Positions 22,701 through 32,442 of a stretch of DNA of 45,153 nt are shown one piece after another; position 1 is the first letter of the stretch; the number at the start of each line of letters is the position of its first letter. A program made the position numbers and the translations under genes. The DNA lies in contig QAXH01003950.1 of the NCBI GenBank assembly GCA_004335635.1, forward strand, positions 1 to 45,153, written 5' to 3'. The notes under the pieces are model-generated. The model did no database searches. It saw only the letters and a list, made by a program, of their open reading frames with translations, and was not told the origin of the DNA. Source of the DNA: Chloromonas sp. AAM2. Its lineage: Eukaryota; Chlorophyta; Chlorophyceae; Chlamydomonadales; Chlamydomonadaceae.

Positions 22701-23355
22701 CAAACACTATCAAACCATCTCTGCATACAGTTGCTGTGCGACAACTGCACACAGCGAGCTGTGGCCTTTAAAGCAAACATGTTGCTGCACCCGTGTGAGT
22801 TGCTGGAATCTGATGGCCTCAACTGTAGGAGGCTTTGCATGTTTGGCCTGTGGGGTTGTCTGCCTCAGCTTTGTACTTGCCTGCTATTGAACTCTGGTTT
22901 ATTGTGCCCTACTCGGCAGCTGACTGATGGCAGTTGCTGGATGTTTGTGTTTGGGTGTCTTCGTGCATCCACCTGGCCTAGTCACTTGTGAAACATGCTT
23001 GACCCGTGCACCCCAACCCACACATGCACCCACTCTAATAGACGGTCAACTTGCTGACGAGTGGCGATCATCTCATTGAGAAGCTCTAGCTCACGCGAGG
23101 TCCAGCCTGGAGAACCCTGGACAAGGTCGAGAAAAGCGAGAGCAGAGCGTGTGTGCGAGGTTCGCCTGGAAGGTTTGTGTTCCTACGTCTATCAAGTATG
23201 GTCACCTCACTCCCATCTCCGGCTCTCAGCATCCAACGCGACGACGACTTTGAACGCTGCGCCGGCAAGGTCAGCACTTCTGTTCGCCAGCGTGGCACGG
23301 CAAGACGTATCATTCCTGACCTGACATCGGTGATCGCTCGCTGCGAGACTTGCAT
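13737..23355 (-). CDS. Multi-PGBD (peptidoglycan-binding-like) repeat protein, probably organellar
   Basis: Fifteen exons on the minus strand: 23355-23206, 23116-23030, 22629-22529, 22237-22176, 21806-21355, 19970-19863, 19545-19473, 19017-18455, 18318-18221, 17832-17750, 17373-17039, 16581-16401, 15979-15618, 15193-15080 and 13844-13737. Phase is continuous (958 aa). Residues 1-50 are rich in R, S and A with few acids, like a transit peptide. Residues 54-79 look like a short coiled coil. Residues 80-284 are mostly Q/P/A-rich linker with three SQPAA units. Four PGBD_1-type repeats follow at about 299-360, 547-608, 718-780 and 849-909. Each shows an LH/MQ-AL helix, an FG-T--A---FQ core and an ATW-LL segment; disordered linkers separate the first three. 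The acidic tail leads to GRVWLLGEQRWE. Plant plastid nucleoid proteins such as pTAC5 also carry a PGBD-like domain, but I see no DnaJ-type zinc finger. ATGs at 23436 and 23469 are alternative starts, and the 17039 donor is the least certain junction. Confidence 0.85.
14697..14716 (+). repeat. Dispersed core, variant copy in the last PGBD intron
   Basis: ATTTGCCGGTTCTGGGACAA after a short A-rich run; two substitutions from the consensus core. Confidence 0.65.
15433..15453 (-). repeat. Dispersed 19-bp core, inverted copy downstream of 15080
   Basis: The complement strand reads GTTTGCCAGTTCTGGGACA followed by AT, preceded by GGCAGGAT. It is an inverted partner of the copy at 13630 and lies in the intron between exons 13 and 14 of the PGBD gene. 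Confidence 0.75.
17523..17588 (+). repeat. Dispersed repeat family B, copy 1
   Basis: About 66 bases (starting CAGGGAAGCCGTCAGAGGAC and ending CCTACCCTGAGCAAGAAAG) closely match the complement of 21076-21140. Both lie in introns of the PGBD gene in opposite orientation, about 3.5 kb apart. Confidence 0.75.
20195..20631. mobile_element. Terminal-inverted-repeat element with internal GCAAACTAGTT motifs
   Basis: The left end (from 20195: TACCGTACTGCTCCAAACTA...) is mirrored by the right end (to 20631), whose complement reads TACCGCGCTGCTCCAAACCA.... The arms match over about 27 bases with a few differences. Several internal copies of GCAAACTAGTT or close variants occur (near 20216, 20238, 20310, 20550 and 20587), as expected for subterminal transposase-binding motifs. 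There is no coding capacity and I could not define a target-site duplication. It lies in the long intron between exons 5 and 6 of the PGBD gene. Confidence 0.65.
21076..21140 (-). repeat. Dispersed repeat family B, copy 2
   Basis: Inverted counterpart of 17523-17588. It contains TTGCTCAGGGTAGGTCAGGG, which is also recognisable at 1238-1270. Intronic. Confidence 0.75.
21981..22068. repeat. 40-bp tandem repeat, two perfect copies plus a stub
   Basis: Units 21981-22020 and 22021-22060 are identical and start GTCAGGATATGGAACAGGAC; a third copy begins at 22061 and breaks off after eight bases. It lies in the intron between exons 4 and 5 of the PGBD gene. Confidence 0.9.
22467..22487 (-). repeat. 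Dispersed core next to PGBD exon 3
   Basis: The complement reads GTTTGCCGGTTCTGGGACAA, one substitution from consensus, preceded by an A-rich run of about 20 bases. It lies 40 bases past the donor of PGBD exon 3. Confidence 0.75.
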
Positions 23356-23809
23356 GATTGCACGTCTGCTTAATGCGACAGTGAAGTACTGGAGCGTTCT
23401 GATGTGATGTCCCAATGCAAAAATACGGAACTCCATCGAGTCAAGTGATACTATCAATTCACACGGCAAGTGTGATCCTCATACCAAAAAAACTTCTTTT
23501 ACGTCAATACTCTTAACAAATTAGTGGCCCTTACGGGTTGGGCGCGTCTGTAGCTAAGTGGAGTCACAAAGGAGGCCCCAGCAGCTGTCCAGCACCAGTT
23601 GCAGCTGGCAGCTAGGGCCAGCCAATGTTCTGAAGCAGCCATCACGGCAGGACAACAGCCAGACCCATACCAGCAACTATCATACTATATGGTTGAGCCA
23701 TATGGTTGAGCCATAGCCACCTAGTAGCTATCAAGCAGCTGGTAGCTATTGGAGTCACAGCCCTAGTCTTCAATTGGGCATACACTGCAAAAAAGAAAAA
23801 AGAAAACAA

Positions 23810-23828
23810 GTTTGCCAGTTCTGGGACA
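23810..23828 (+). repeat. Dispersed 19-bp core, upstream of the PGBD gene
   Basis: Exact core preceded by a 25-base A/G-rich run (AAAAAAGAAAAAAGAAAAC). A degenerate second copy (GCCAGTCCTGGGACAAT) follows at 23919-23935. Confidence 0.8.
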
Positions 23829-24322
23829 GTTTGAGTATCCTGCACTGGCACCGGTGTATTGCCATCTGTCCTGGCTGATTCGGTACACACCTCCACCGTG
23901 AAGAGGAGTCGAATGAGCGCCAGTCCTGGGACAATCCTTGTCAACACCGCTGGATGGTTTAGCAGGTCCTACATTGGTCCCAGTGCAGCTGATATGCATA
24001 CCAGGACACAACCAGCTGGCCTTCGCCCAGTAGTCGAACATTCAGCAGAACCTTACAACAATAGGACGACTGGTCCACGGACGTCCACTATGGATCAGTG
24101 AGGACGTACATCTGCGCTGTCCTGCATGGCGAACAAGATCAATGGCACGCTGCCCATGCCCAAGGTATAAACAAGAATCACAAGAGGGGAGGGATTCCAA
24201 CCCGTCCAGCCTACATGTGAAGGGGATTGCGACACACCTGGATAAATACAGAAAAAAGAACAAAGCAACAATTTCATGATGTCACCCCTTTCTATGGGCT
24301 GCAAGACTGGAGGGTTTCCAAG

Positions 24323-24411
24323 CTCCCATGACAAGATATGACAAGCTCCGATTGACTTGATATATCACTCCCATGACAAGATATGACAAGCTCCGATTGA
24401 CTTGATATATT
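24323..24411. repeat. 45-bp tandem duplication
   Basis: Two nearly identical units, 24323-24367 and 24368-24411, beginning CTCCCATGACAAGATATGAC; the only change is near the end of the second unit. Confidence 0.9.
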
Positions 24412-24712
24412 ACTGTTTGATATGCCAGTTCCACTTCGCGTGGTCGCTTCAGTGTGGCATGTCCTTAAATGGGCCATGAAGTAACGTCATGTGGCAAAAA
24501 ATGCCGCTTAAATGACTGGAATTCGCTATCAACAGTTGACATTGTGAGGGTCGCCATTGCACTAGCTGACCCTGACCCTAACCCTGACAAGCTTTCAATC
24601 CAGTCCATTTATATGGCTAACGGGATGCTTTCGGAAGGTGTTCTGTGGGGTGATGGCCACAAGGGCCTCACCACCCCTTGCTGACACGGTTAGATTCCCC
24701 TTTCTGCAATTG

Positions 24713-24772
24713 GCACAAGTAGTTGATGTTTGCGTTGGACGTGCTTCATGGTGTGCACTCCCTCCTTGTAAA
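24713..24772 (-). repeat. Solo terminal inverted repeat of the 63-bp TIR family
   Basis: About 60 bases (from GCACAAGTAGTTGATGTTTG to CTCCCTCCTTGTAAA) match the right end of the complete element at 32443-32819 with very few changes. No left end is present nearby. Confidence 0.85.
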
Positions 24773-25321
24773 GCATGCACTCTGATTGGAAATTTTACAC
24801 CAGCAGACAGCTGTGATACACATGCTCGTGGTCACCCCCGCCACTCAATGGACACTTTGTGATCAGGTAGGACATGGGGCATGCAGACGCTGTTCCAACG
24901 AAAACCGAGCATGAGGTCTAATGTCTCGTGACAAGTGAAGTCATCGCTCCTAGTTGTACATCGGGCCGAGCAGGCCTGCCTAGGCATGGTTTGGGCCCAA
25001 GCGACTCACCTCACACCAGGACGAAGAGTTCAGCGCCAACTATCTGATACAGCAGCTGTTCTTCAGACGTTTTCAAAGATTGCAAGGCCATGCTAATGGC
25101 CATGTTGCGCTACTGCCCAGCCCAAGAGGAGCGTTTGAATGAGCCATCAGAATGGAGGGCAGCTGGCCACCGTCAGGCCTCGGATGCTTGTGACAGGGAG
25201 CTCGGGCAGGGGCCGTATCACACATGCTCATACTCTTAGTTGACCAGGCCCTTGCGTGTCAAGGTCACCTGGCGGGCAGGCACATCTCACAGCGTGGATG
25301 GGGACGTTTCAGAGATGATGA

Positions 25322-25346
25322 TGTTGTTGTTGTTGTTGTTGTTGTT
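25322..25346 (+). repeat. GTT trinucleotide microsatellite
   Basis: Eight consecutive GTT units, intergenic. Confidence 0.9.
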
Positions 25347-25458
25347 TACATGGACTTCAGTCCGGGGAGGACAGGTCAGCGGGGGCAAGGGGGAAGGGAA
25401 ATTGCCGGTAAGCTACTGGTCACCATTGCACCCTTTTCAACGTTTCAGAGACGATGTG

Positions 25459-25504
25459 GTGAGGCCAGCCTTTCGGGTGTGGTGAGGCCAGCCTTTCGGG
25501 TGTG
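25459..25504. repeat. 23-bp tandem duplication
   Basis: Two identical 23-base units beginning GTGAGGCCAGCCTTTCGGGT, intergenic. Confidence 0.9.
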
Positions 25505-26424
25505 GTGAGTGATTTCAGTGCCGAAGGGCACTAGTTCCTCGGTGCATCCTGTAAGGTGCGGTGTTCGCAGTGGATGCTTCTTGGTACCTGTAGTGCAGTG
25601 GTCTGGGTCCTGCATTTTTAACCGATGAAATCATCTATAACTACTCCATGCCTGGGATGGATATCTTGGCCCCTAAACTTAGTCTCTGGCCTCCCTTCAC
25701 CTAGAGTTGACACTGGTTAACAATGGAGTTTACAAAGGCTACAACAGTGACAGTCCCTATTTCCGACCGGCCCAACCTACGGTTCTTACCACCCGCCCCT
25801 CGTGGTAACTAGCAGATACGGCTGCTGTGTCACAGTTGATGAATGTTGAGTCGACACCAGGGAGTTGACATGAACGCATCCTGTGGACATCTGTGGCATG
25901 GACTGGCTGGCGCAATCGACAATGGACAAACCTGCCAGAGTGGTGCAAGTCGCTGTTACAGAATCAGGGAGGTTTGCATGCTGCAATTGCGCATGCTCCA
26001 TGTAAAGGAGCACATGAGAACCACGAGAACAAAGCCAAGCAAATGAATTATGACCAACGTATTAGCACACTTAGGGCCCACTTGCTGCATGCCTTGGCAG
26101 ATTGGGTAGCTGAGGGCACGACAAACTGTGCAACACGAGTTTAGGACACGGTCACTTTTTAAACCTTATTAACCTTTATTAACAGACCAGCGCGCACTAA
26201 ACCGATACAACAAACCTCTTGCGCAGCGGGGCTGCGAAAACGATCCCAGCCACGTGATTGTCGTGAAAGCAAAATCATGCAGACAAGGCGAAGGGACCAG
26301 GACAAATCATCACTACAGCAGCTTTTCCAGTGTCATATTGCCAGAGCCACACAGCGCTCATAGGCGAAACCTTGCAAAAAACCAACAACAATGAATAAAA
26401 CTAAGGGAATGAAGCATAAAGCTG

Positions 26425-26485
26425 CTTACAGCGACTTCAAGCACGCTGCTTACTTCAAGCTGCTTACTACTTCAAGCTGCTTACG
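26425..26485. repeat. Short imperfect tandem array (ACTTCAAGCTGCTTAC)
   Basis: Three to four imperfect copies of a 16-20-base unit containing CTTCAAGC and TGCTTAC; intergenic, no coding frame. Confidence 0.7.
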
Positions 26486-27203
26486 GACTGTCAAGCAACA
26501 GCACCACCGCGCCTCCATGTGACCTCTTTCAATCGTGCATGCGCCAGACACGATAGCTTATGAAGAGAAATGCAGGCATGAAACAAACAATGACTGGAAC
26601 TAAGGAATGAAACGTACAACTTGTTATAGGTGGCTGGACAGGCTGCACAAAGCGCAAACAGACTGGCCGTAGACTGGCCAAATTCAGGACGGTTTGTGTG
26701 TTCTGGAACGGTCCACTGCCGACTCTTCCTTGTGAAACAGTCTCATAACATATGCATACGCAACAATCAATGAAGCATCAAGTCTGCTAATGGCACTACA
26801 AAAGTACAAAGACAATTTGATGTTGCATCTGTAAGCATGATGGAGTATGAACACGTCTAGGCAGGCAAGCACTTCGCACTCAGGAACATCTTGACCGCCT
26901 GACCTGTCAGTCAACGATTTTGCTTGATCCGCCAGCTGCCCCGCGCGCTGCCATGTTGCTTAACCGCTTCATGACCATTAGAACGGCCTAATCCACCGAT
27001 TGACCAGCAACCCCCTGTCATCGCCAGTACACCACTCCTCTCTCATCATGTGAACTACTTACTCCTGTCACAGTAAGTTGGTTCAGTGAACCCAGAGACA
27101 CTCGCTCCTGTTGAAACCACCCAGCAACTTGTTGAAACGTAGCCAGACTGTTTTGTTCGACCTTGACGTGCTTACCGGCCGTTTCAGTCAGCCATTACCT
27201 CAT

Positions 27204-27545
27204 CAATGGCTGGCTCTGGCCCTCTCAATGGCTGGCCCTCTCGATGGCGCTCTCTGGCCCTCTCAATGGCTGGCCCTCTCTGGCTCACCCATCTGCTCAA
27301 CACTCAACTCAGTCAATCTCTCTGCAACCACTCAAAATGAGAAAACTCGCATGACCGCCCAACAGTGCAATCCACGCAATCACTCAACCAGTACCACTTT
27401 ATCACTTGATCAGTACCGCTTACTTATCAGTACCGCTCCATCACTTACTCAGTACCGCTCGGTCACTCATCAGTACCGCTTGATCACTCAATCATTGCTG
27501 TCAGCTCGCTCAATCAGTACCGCTCAATCACTCAAGCAGTACTTT
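27204..27545. repeat. Two adjacent imperfect tandem arrays
   Basis: Positions 27204-27288 hold repeated ATGGCTGGCCCTCTC units. Positions 27389-27545 hold about seven dispersed copies of CAGTACCGCT separated by TCAATCACTCA-type spacers. No gene is supported here. Confidence 0.75.
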
Positions 27546-27670
27546 AAGCCACTCAATCACGGATCGCTCAATCACACAGTCAGTAAACAGGCTGCTCTCC
27601 TTCAGTCGCTGGTTGCAAGCCGCTCAAACATCATGCCGCCCCCTGAAATCATGTGCACCCCATCCGGCTG

Positions 27671-27790
27671 AGCAAGCATGCATGCACACAACCACGCACG
27701 CAAGCACGCACACACATGCACGTACGCACACACCCACACCCATGCACGCACACCCATGCATGCACGCATGCACATGCACACACAAACATG
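27671..27790. repeat. CA/GCATGC simple repeat
   Basis: Low-complexity stretch of ACGCACACAC and CATGCA units; any open frame through it is a composition artefact. Confidence 0.85.
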
Positions 27791-28039
27791 TCTCATCTTC
27801 TGCTTGCAGTGCCGACTTTCAGTGCAACCCATTGCCAATGCTATTATACTAATACATACAGGTCCTGGCTGTGCCAGACCAACTGCGTTACTCGGCCAGC
27901 TGAGCTTTGTGACGCGCCACACGCCACTTGCGATGCCTGTGACGTGCTTCCTGTCGCCTCTTAATATTACGGGCGTCAGCACAGCCTGGCTTGCACAGGG
28001 TGGATGAGACAATGCTGTTCCAAACTTCCTTGCACGTGT

Positions 28040-31000
28040 TCACTCATGCCTGGGTGTGCCTTGGTGGCTGACTGTCCTGCCCGTCCCGCCCAGCATGCCC
28101 TCCACAATGAACGCAAGTGTGGGCATGCCGATGGTGGCCACCAACTGACCAACCAACTCTACACCCAGAGCACTCACAAGGTCACGTGTCACCTGCGTCA
28201 GTCACAAAAATGAACCACATAATCAGCCATGTATGCACAGGTACGACAGAATCACTCAGTGCATTCAAGATGGAGATGCCAAAAGCAGAGTGATATTTTG
28301 CTGCTAATCCAACTATGATCGGAAGCATTTTGTTCAGTCCCTTGCATAGTTTCCCTGGCCCATAGCGCACCAAGCTTGTACAGCAACTGAGCACACCTGG
28401 CCTCACCTGCGGCTCCATGTATTGCATGATCTCACCTGCGGCCCCATGCATTGCATGATCTCCACCGTGAGCTGCGCACCAAAGCCCTCGCTCACCAGCC
28501 GCCCCACCTGATGGGCCAAACACGACAGCGACATAATGCAGGCCGTCAACGAGCACATGTTCCATCACATGCATGTTTTCCTCTTGACATGGTTAATGTG
28601 ACTGATACTGCCCAGCACAGCGCCCAGCCCGCTGATTGTTTCCTGGCCTGGCTCGGTGCTTGTTGGTGCTTTTCAGGAAAGCGATGCCAGTGTGCAAGAT
28701 CGGCTGTGTTGACCAGTGACAAAAGTCATCAGCAACTAGCACCACAGTGCAAAGCAAAAGAATACAAGATCAGGTAGCGCAGCTCAGCAGCAGAATGGCC
28801 ATCTTGCACACCCGCACTGCACAGTCACGTGCTGACCCACGTGTACCCACCAGCACAGGCCCCATGCAGCGCACAATGTTGCATGTGAGCGCGGTGCCGA
28901 ACGCCGCCACCATGTCCGCTGTCTGCTGCGCACCCCACAGGCGCACCATAACAGCCTGCACAAAAAAAGAAACAAACAAGATGTTGAGCATAGTTACAAT
29001 GGCCTTTTACTGCATTTGAGCAAAACAACAACAGGCACATTACATGCCTCTTCCGCGCTCAAGTGTGAGGACATGCCACTGAACAAGCAAGTGTTTGAGG
29101 GGGGCAAGGCATCACCGTCATGTTCAGCCGTTGCACTTGCACATCTTCCGCACGTACCGTAGAATCCACCCCCAATTCGTCCACAATCTCCTGCACGGTG
29201 CTGGGCCCCAGCTGCCGCGCTATGTCCGCTGTCAGGTCCGGGCCGCATGACGTCACCTGCACCGCAGCCACGTGCAAGGGACAAGGGGCATGTGTGACCT
29301 GCACAGCCGCATGACGTCACCTGCACCGAAGCCACATGCAGGGATGAGGGGCACGTGTGACCTGCACAGCCGCATGACGTCACCTGCGACGAAGCCACAT
29401 GCAGAGATAAGGGGCATGTGTGACCTGCGCAGCCGCATGGCGCTGACAACGTTTCCTCATCAGGTAAACTCGATATGCCCAGATGCTCTTACAGCACATC
29501 AGACAAGCCCCTGCGAGCCACTTTGGAGCATGCAATAGCTGTGCCAACTACCAACTGCTGCAAAAAGTGAAACCCCTGCTGAAGCAGCATGCCCCTCGCA
29601 TCATGTGTACTCCTACAAACCCCTCCAGCCACGCACCAGTGACGCTGTGACGGGCAGCCCCATGCTGCGTATCAGCGCCGCCACCCTCCCACCCCCCTGC
29701 ACCCGCGCCACTCCCGCAGCGTGGCCCGCGCCCAGGTGCGACACCACCAGCGCGGTCTGCTCGGGACCCAGTGAAGCCACGGTCTGCGCAAGGCAGGTTT
29801 ACAGACACGTGTGACAATGCATGAGACAGGCAAGCCGGGCGCAGCTGGCTCTACGACCTGACGGCACAGACTACACAGCAACAGCTGACTACCACCACAT
29901 TTAACCCATTGCTGACTTGCAGTTCCAAGTAGCTGACATGCGCGTCCAAGGCACCAGTAAAAGTAGGGCACCAGTCTGATGTCACCAGGTATTTGAATCC
30001 AGGAACTGAACATGTACCAGCTTCCTACCAATGTTTGCACTGCATCAGGCACTCGTCCGGAATGTCAACAGACTGGCATGGTGAGATAGATGCTGTTGAG
30101 TCACCTGCGCCCCTTGGGGTTGTCAACAGTACACCTCAACCAAGAAACTGTAAACAGTACTGGCACTCCAAAACTGGCCGACTGCAGAACGCCCGATCAG
30201 ACGCAATCACGCTGTCACCATCAGGCCGGTAAGTCACCTGCGCTGTCCCACGTGTGCCCAGGAAGTTGAGCACCATGGACAGCAGGTCCGTGCCCAGGGC
30301 CCTGGCAGTGCGACCAGCCAACTCAGGACCCATCAACTGAACCGGCAGGCAACACAGCACAGCAACTGTAAAGCTGCTTTGCTTCAAGCATTTGGATATG
30401 CCCTTACTGCGCCTGAATTCACTGCAACCCCCACTATTATTCTGTGAATGAGACACTGCGGTGTCTTCAGTGCGTACAACACGGCCTGGCTGTGTCAGCT
30501 TGCTTACATCACTCGACAAACAAACACTTGTGCTGCCAAACGCTGCTTTTGTCGAGCACTTGCACTTGGCCATGCTTGTCGATACTCCAAGTGTCAGCAC
30601 AGCCTGTCTTGCACCTGTCCATGTGATTGTTTGCCAAAACTTCTGTTGCCAATTACGGATATGCCAATTCCGTGCACAATATTCTGTTGCCAAAACTTCT
30701 GTTTCCTCCTGCTGAATATCCGTACTGCTTACCAGTGCTGCACGGCTGGCAAGCTGTGCCATGGCATCCACGTGGCCTGCCTCCTGTTGAACTACCGCCT
30801 GTTGAACGTCTGGTTCTTGTGACTGGTCAAAGAGCGCCTTCACAAACTGTGCCGCTGCCGGCTGGTTGCCGCCCATTGCTGCCTGCTGCTGGCCAGGCGG
30901 CTCCTGCTGTTGCTGGCTGGATTGACCTACGGACTCTGCCTCTGCTGGCGCTGGTGCCACTGCACGCACAGTGTCTGGCGTTGCAGGCTGTGTAGCATGC

Positions 31001-32211
31001 CTATCCAGCGATGTGGATGGAACCCCTGCTGATATGCTGCCATTTGCCCCTGCGGTGTCCAACTGCCGTAATGCCTCTATTGGCCCGATTGCTGACTGTG
31101 CATGCGGTCCCATCGCCCCTGTTGTATGTAAGGGGCTTGACATGACTGCCTGCTGCATGCTGCCGAACGTGCTAGATGCAGCACTTTTGCTGTGGCTGTT
31201 GAGCAAACTCACAGGCCCTGCAGGTTCAGGCGCGAGACCTGACCCATACGAGCCTGGTTTGACTGGCGTGTTGAGCTCTACAGCGCTGATGCATGCTGTT
31301 GGTTCGCTGTTGTACGATGTAGCTGCACTGGCAAGGCCATGCCCAGGCCATGTTGCCAACGAGGTCGTCAACGTGCTGCTTGGCTGTGCCATTGACGACA
31401 TGGGTACCCGCAGCAGGCGAGCCGCTGCCTCTCCAGCTGCCGCGGCAGCCGGGTTCAAAGTGCATGTGGGTACGGGAGCAGTGGGTGCGGCCTGCTTCAA
31501 GTCAGGAGGCCGCTCTAAAGTCGGCGCTGTCAATTCAAGCGACCACTTGGTCTTTGCAAACCCACCAAACTCCAAGTCTTGTCCATGTTCAACATGGGAC
31601 GCTAATGGCCTCCGGACGCGTGCACTGGACTGCGGAGAGGATTCTGCCTGATGATTATTGTCAACACTTGACGGGCTGGCGGTGTGGAAGGATGGGGAGT
31701 CGTTGTGACTAGCGGTGTGAAAGGATGGGGAGTTATTAGAGGAGCTCGATGGAGAAAGGTCGGAGACCCAAATGCCCTCCGCAGGTCCCGGTGCAAGGGG
31801 ATGAGGCCGTGGTGTTGTCTGTCGAGCATCGATAGGACGAGCCACGGGCCTTGCAGTGTCAGCTGTTTGCCTGGCTTCTTGGCTGGATCTTTGACTCCGT
31901 AACCAGTAATCCAGAGATGGCACCGGAGGTCTGAGGCGAGGTTGAGCTCTCGGGGCCCCATGCACGCTGCGTTGCACGCCCGTCGGTAGACTGCCGTCTG
32001 CTTTCTCATGGTCAGCCGGAGGCTCCGTGCATTGCGGCTGGGGGCGCCCAAAGCATGCACACAGCCAACGGCGGTGAGCAGGACTCCTGCCATTTGGCGT
32101 GCGTGAGACTTCCATACGACTGTGCCTCGCGAGAGGATCCAAGAGTACAGCAGCAGCGGCTGCTCTTTTGAGCCGCCTCAGAATCACCAATCCCGGGTGA
32201 TTAATCACCAA
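28040..32211 (-). CDS. Dodecapeptide-repeat protein with long disordered N-terminus, function unknown
   Basis: Seven minus-strand exons: 32211-30733, 30336-30238, 29783-29637, 29256-29158, 28955-28851, 28507-28436 and 28144-28040. Every intron is phase 0; the product is about 701 aa. The first 35 residues are basic and alanine-rich (LRRLKRAAAAAVLLDPLARH), fitting an organelle-targeting peptide; a second ATG lies at 32115. Residues about 40-440 are S/P/Q/A-rich and probably disordered. From residue 495 the protein is almost entirely tandem units of 12 residues, about 16 in all. They start hydrophobic-Gly and have T/A at position 6-7 and aliphatic residues at 9-10, for example MGPELAGRTARA, LGPEQTALVVSH, CGPDLTADIARQ, WGAQQTADMVAA and FGAQLTVEIMQC. 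The 12-residue helical rhythm resembles the MgtE N-domain superhelix, but the Gly-Pro signature differs and I assign no family. An extra exon at 28340-28245 is possible. Confidence 0.75.
28402..28459. repeat. 29-bp tandem duplication spanning a splice donor
   Basis: Units 28402-28430 and 28431-28459 differ at two positions. The second holds the end of exon 6 of the dodecapeptide-repeat gene and its GTGAG donor; the first repeats that exon end and donor 29 bases downstream in the intron. Confidence 0.85.
29244..29433. repeat. 63-64-bp minisatellite covering a splice acceptor
   Basis: Three units (29244-29307, 29308-29370, 29371-29433) begin CGCATGACGTCACCTGC, and a fourth starts at 29434 and breaks off. 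On the minus strand each unit holds TGCAGGTGACGTCATGCG or a close variant, the acceptor and first bases of exon 4 of the dodecapeptide-repeat gene. The unit nearest the exon body is used in the model. Confidence 0.9.
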
Positions 32212-32442
32212 TACGGTTTCTAACCGTTGAAGCCCACCCCCTGTGACCTGTCCAGCTTCCGCATCTCGCGCACCTCACGCATGTGCCGCACCTCACGCTG
32301 TTCTTGCTGTGAGAACCAAGGGATTGTTGCTGTGAGAACCAACGTCGCGAATTTAGTCCAGAGCTGCCTGACGACGGTCCTTGCATTGTTTGCGTTTGTC
32401 TCACCAGATTGTGCACTCTGTCACGTTACAGGTTACGTCAAG

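Larger units (their letters stand above)
23356..28039. other. Long intergenic region between two minus-strand genes
   Basis: 4.7 kb with no supported gene. The open frames are short, overlap repeats and lack recognisable motifs. It contains dispersed core copies (23810, and a degenerate one at 23919-23935), a solo transposon end (24713-24772), several small tandem duplications and simple repeats. The promoter of the PGBD gene should lie just above 23355 and the 3' UTR of the dodecapeptide-repeat gene just below 28040. Confidence 0.55.

Noticed and set aside
24565..24592. CCCTGACCCTAACCCTGA stretch resembling a telomeric repeat
   Set aside because: Only three imperfect units and not the TTTAGGG-type repeat usual in green algae; too short to be an interstitial telomere.
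26684..26914. 76-codon minus-strand open frame in the large intergenic region
   Set aside because: Isolated, no motif, no plausible flanking exons; consistent with chance.
27602..28012. 136-codon minus-strand open frame
   Set aside because: Most of it runs through the CA/GCATGC simple repeat, giving a low-complexity cysteine/alanine protein with no family resemblance.
30971..31651. 226-codon plus-strand open frame
   Set aside because: It is antisense to the large first exon of the dodecapeptide-repeat gene; the minus-strand reading has the targeting peptide and splices to the repeat exons.
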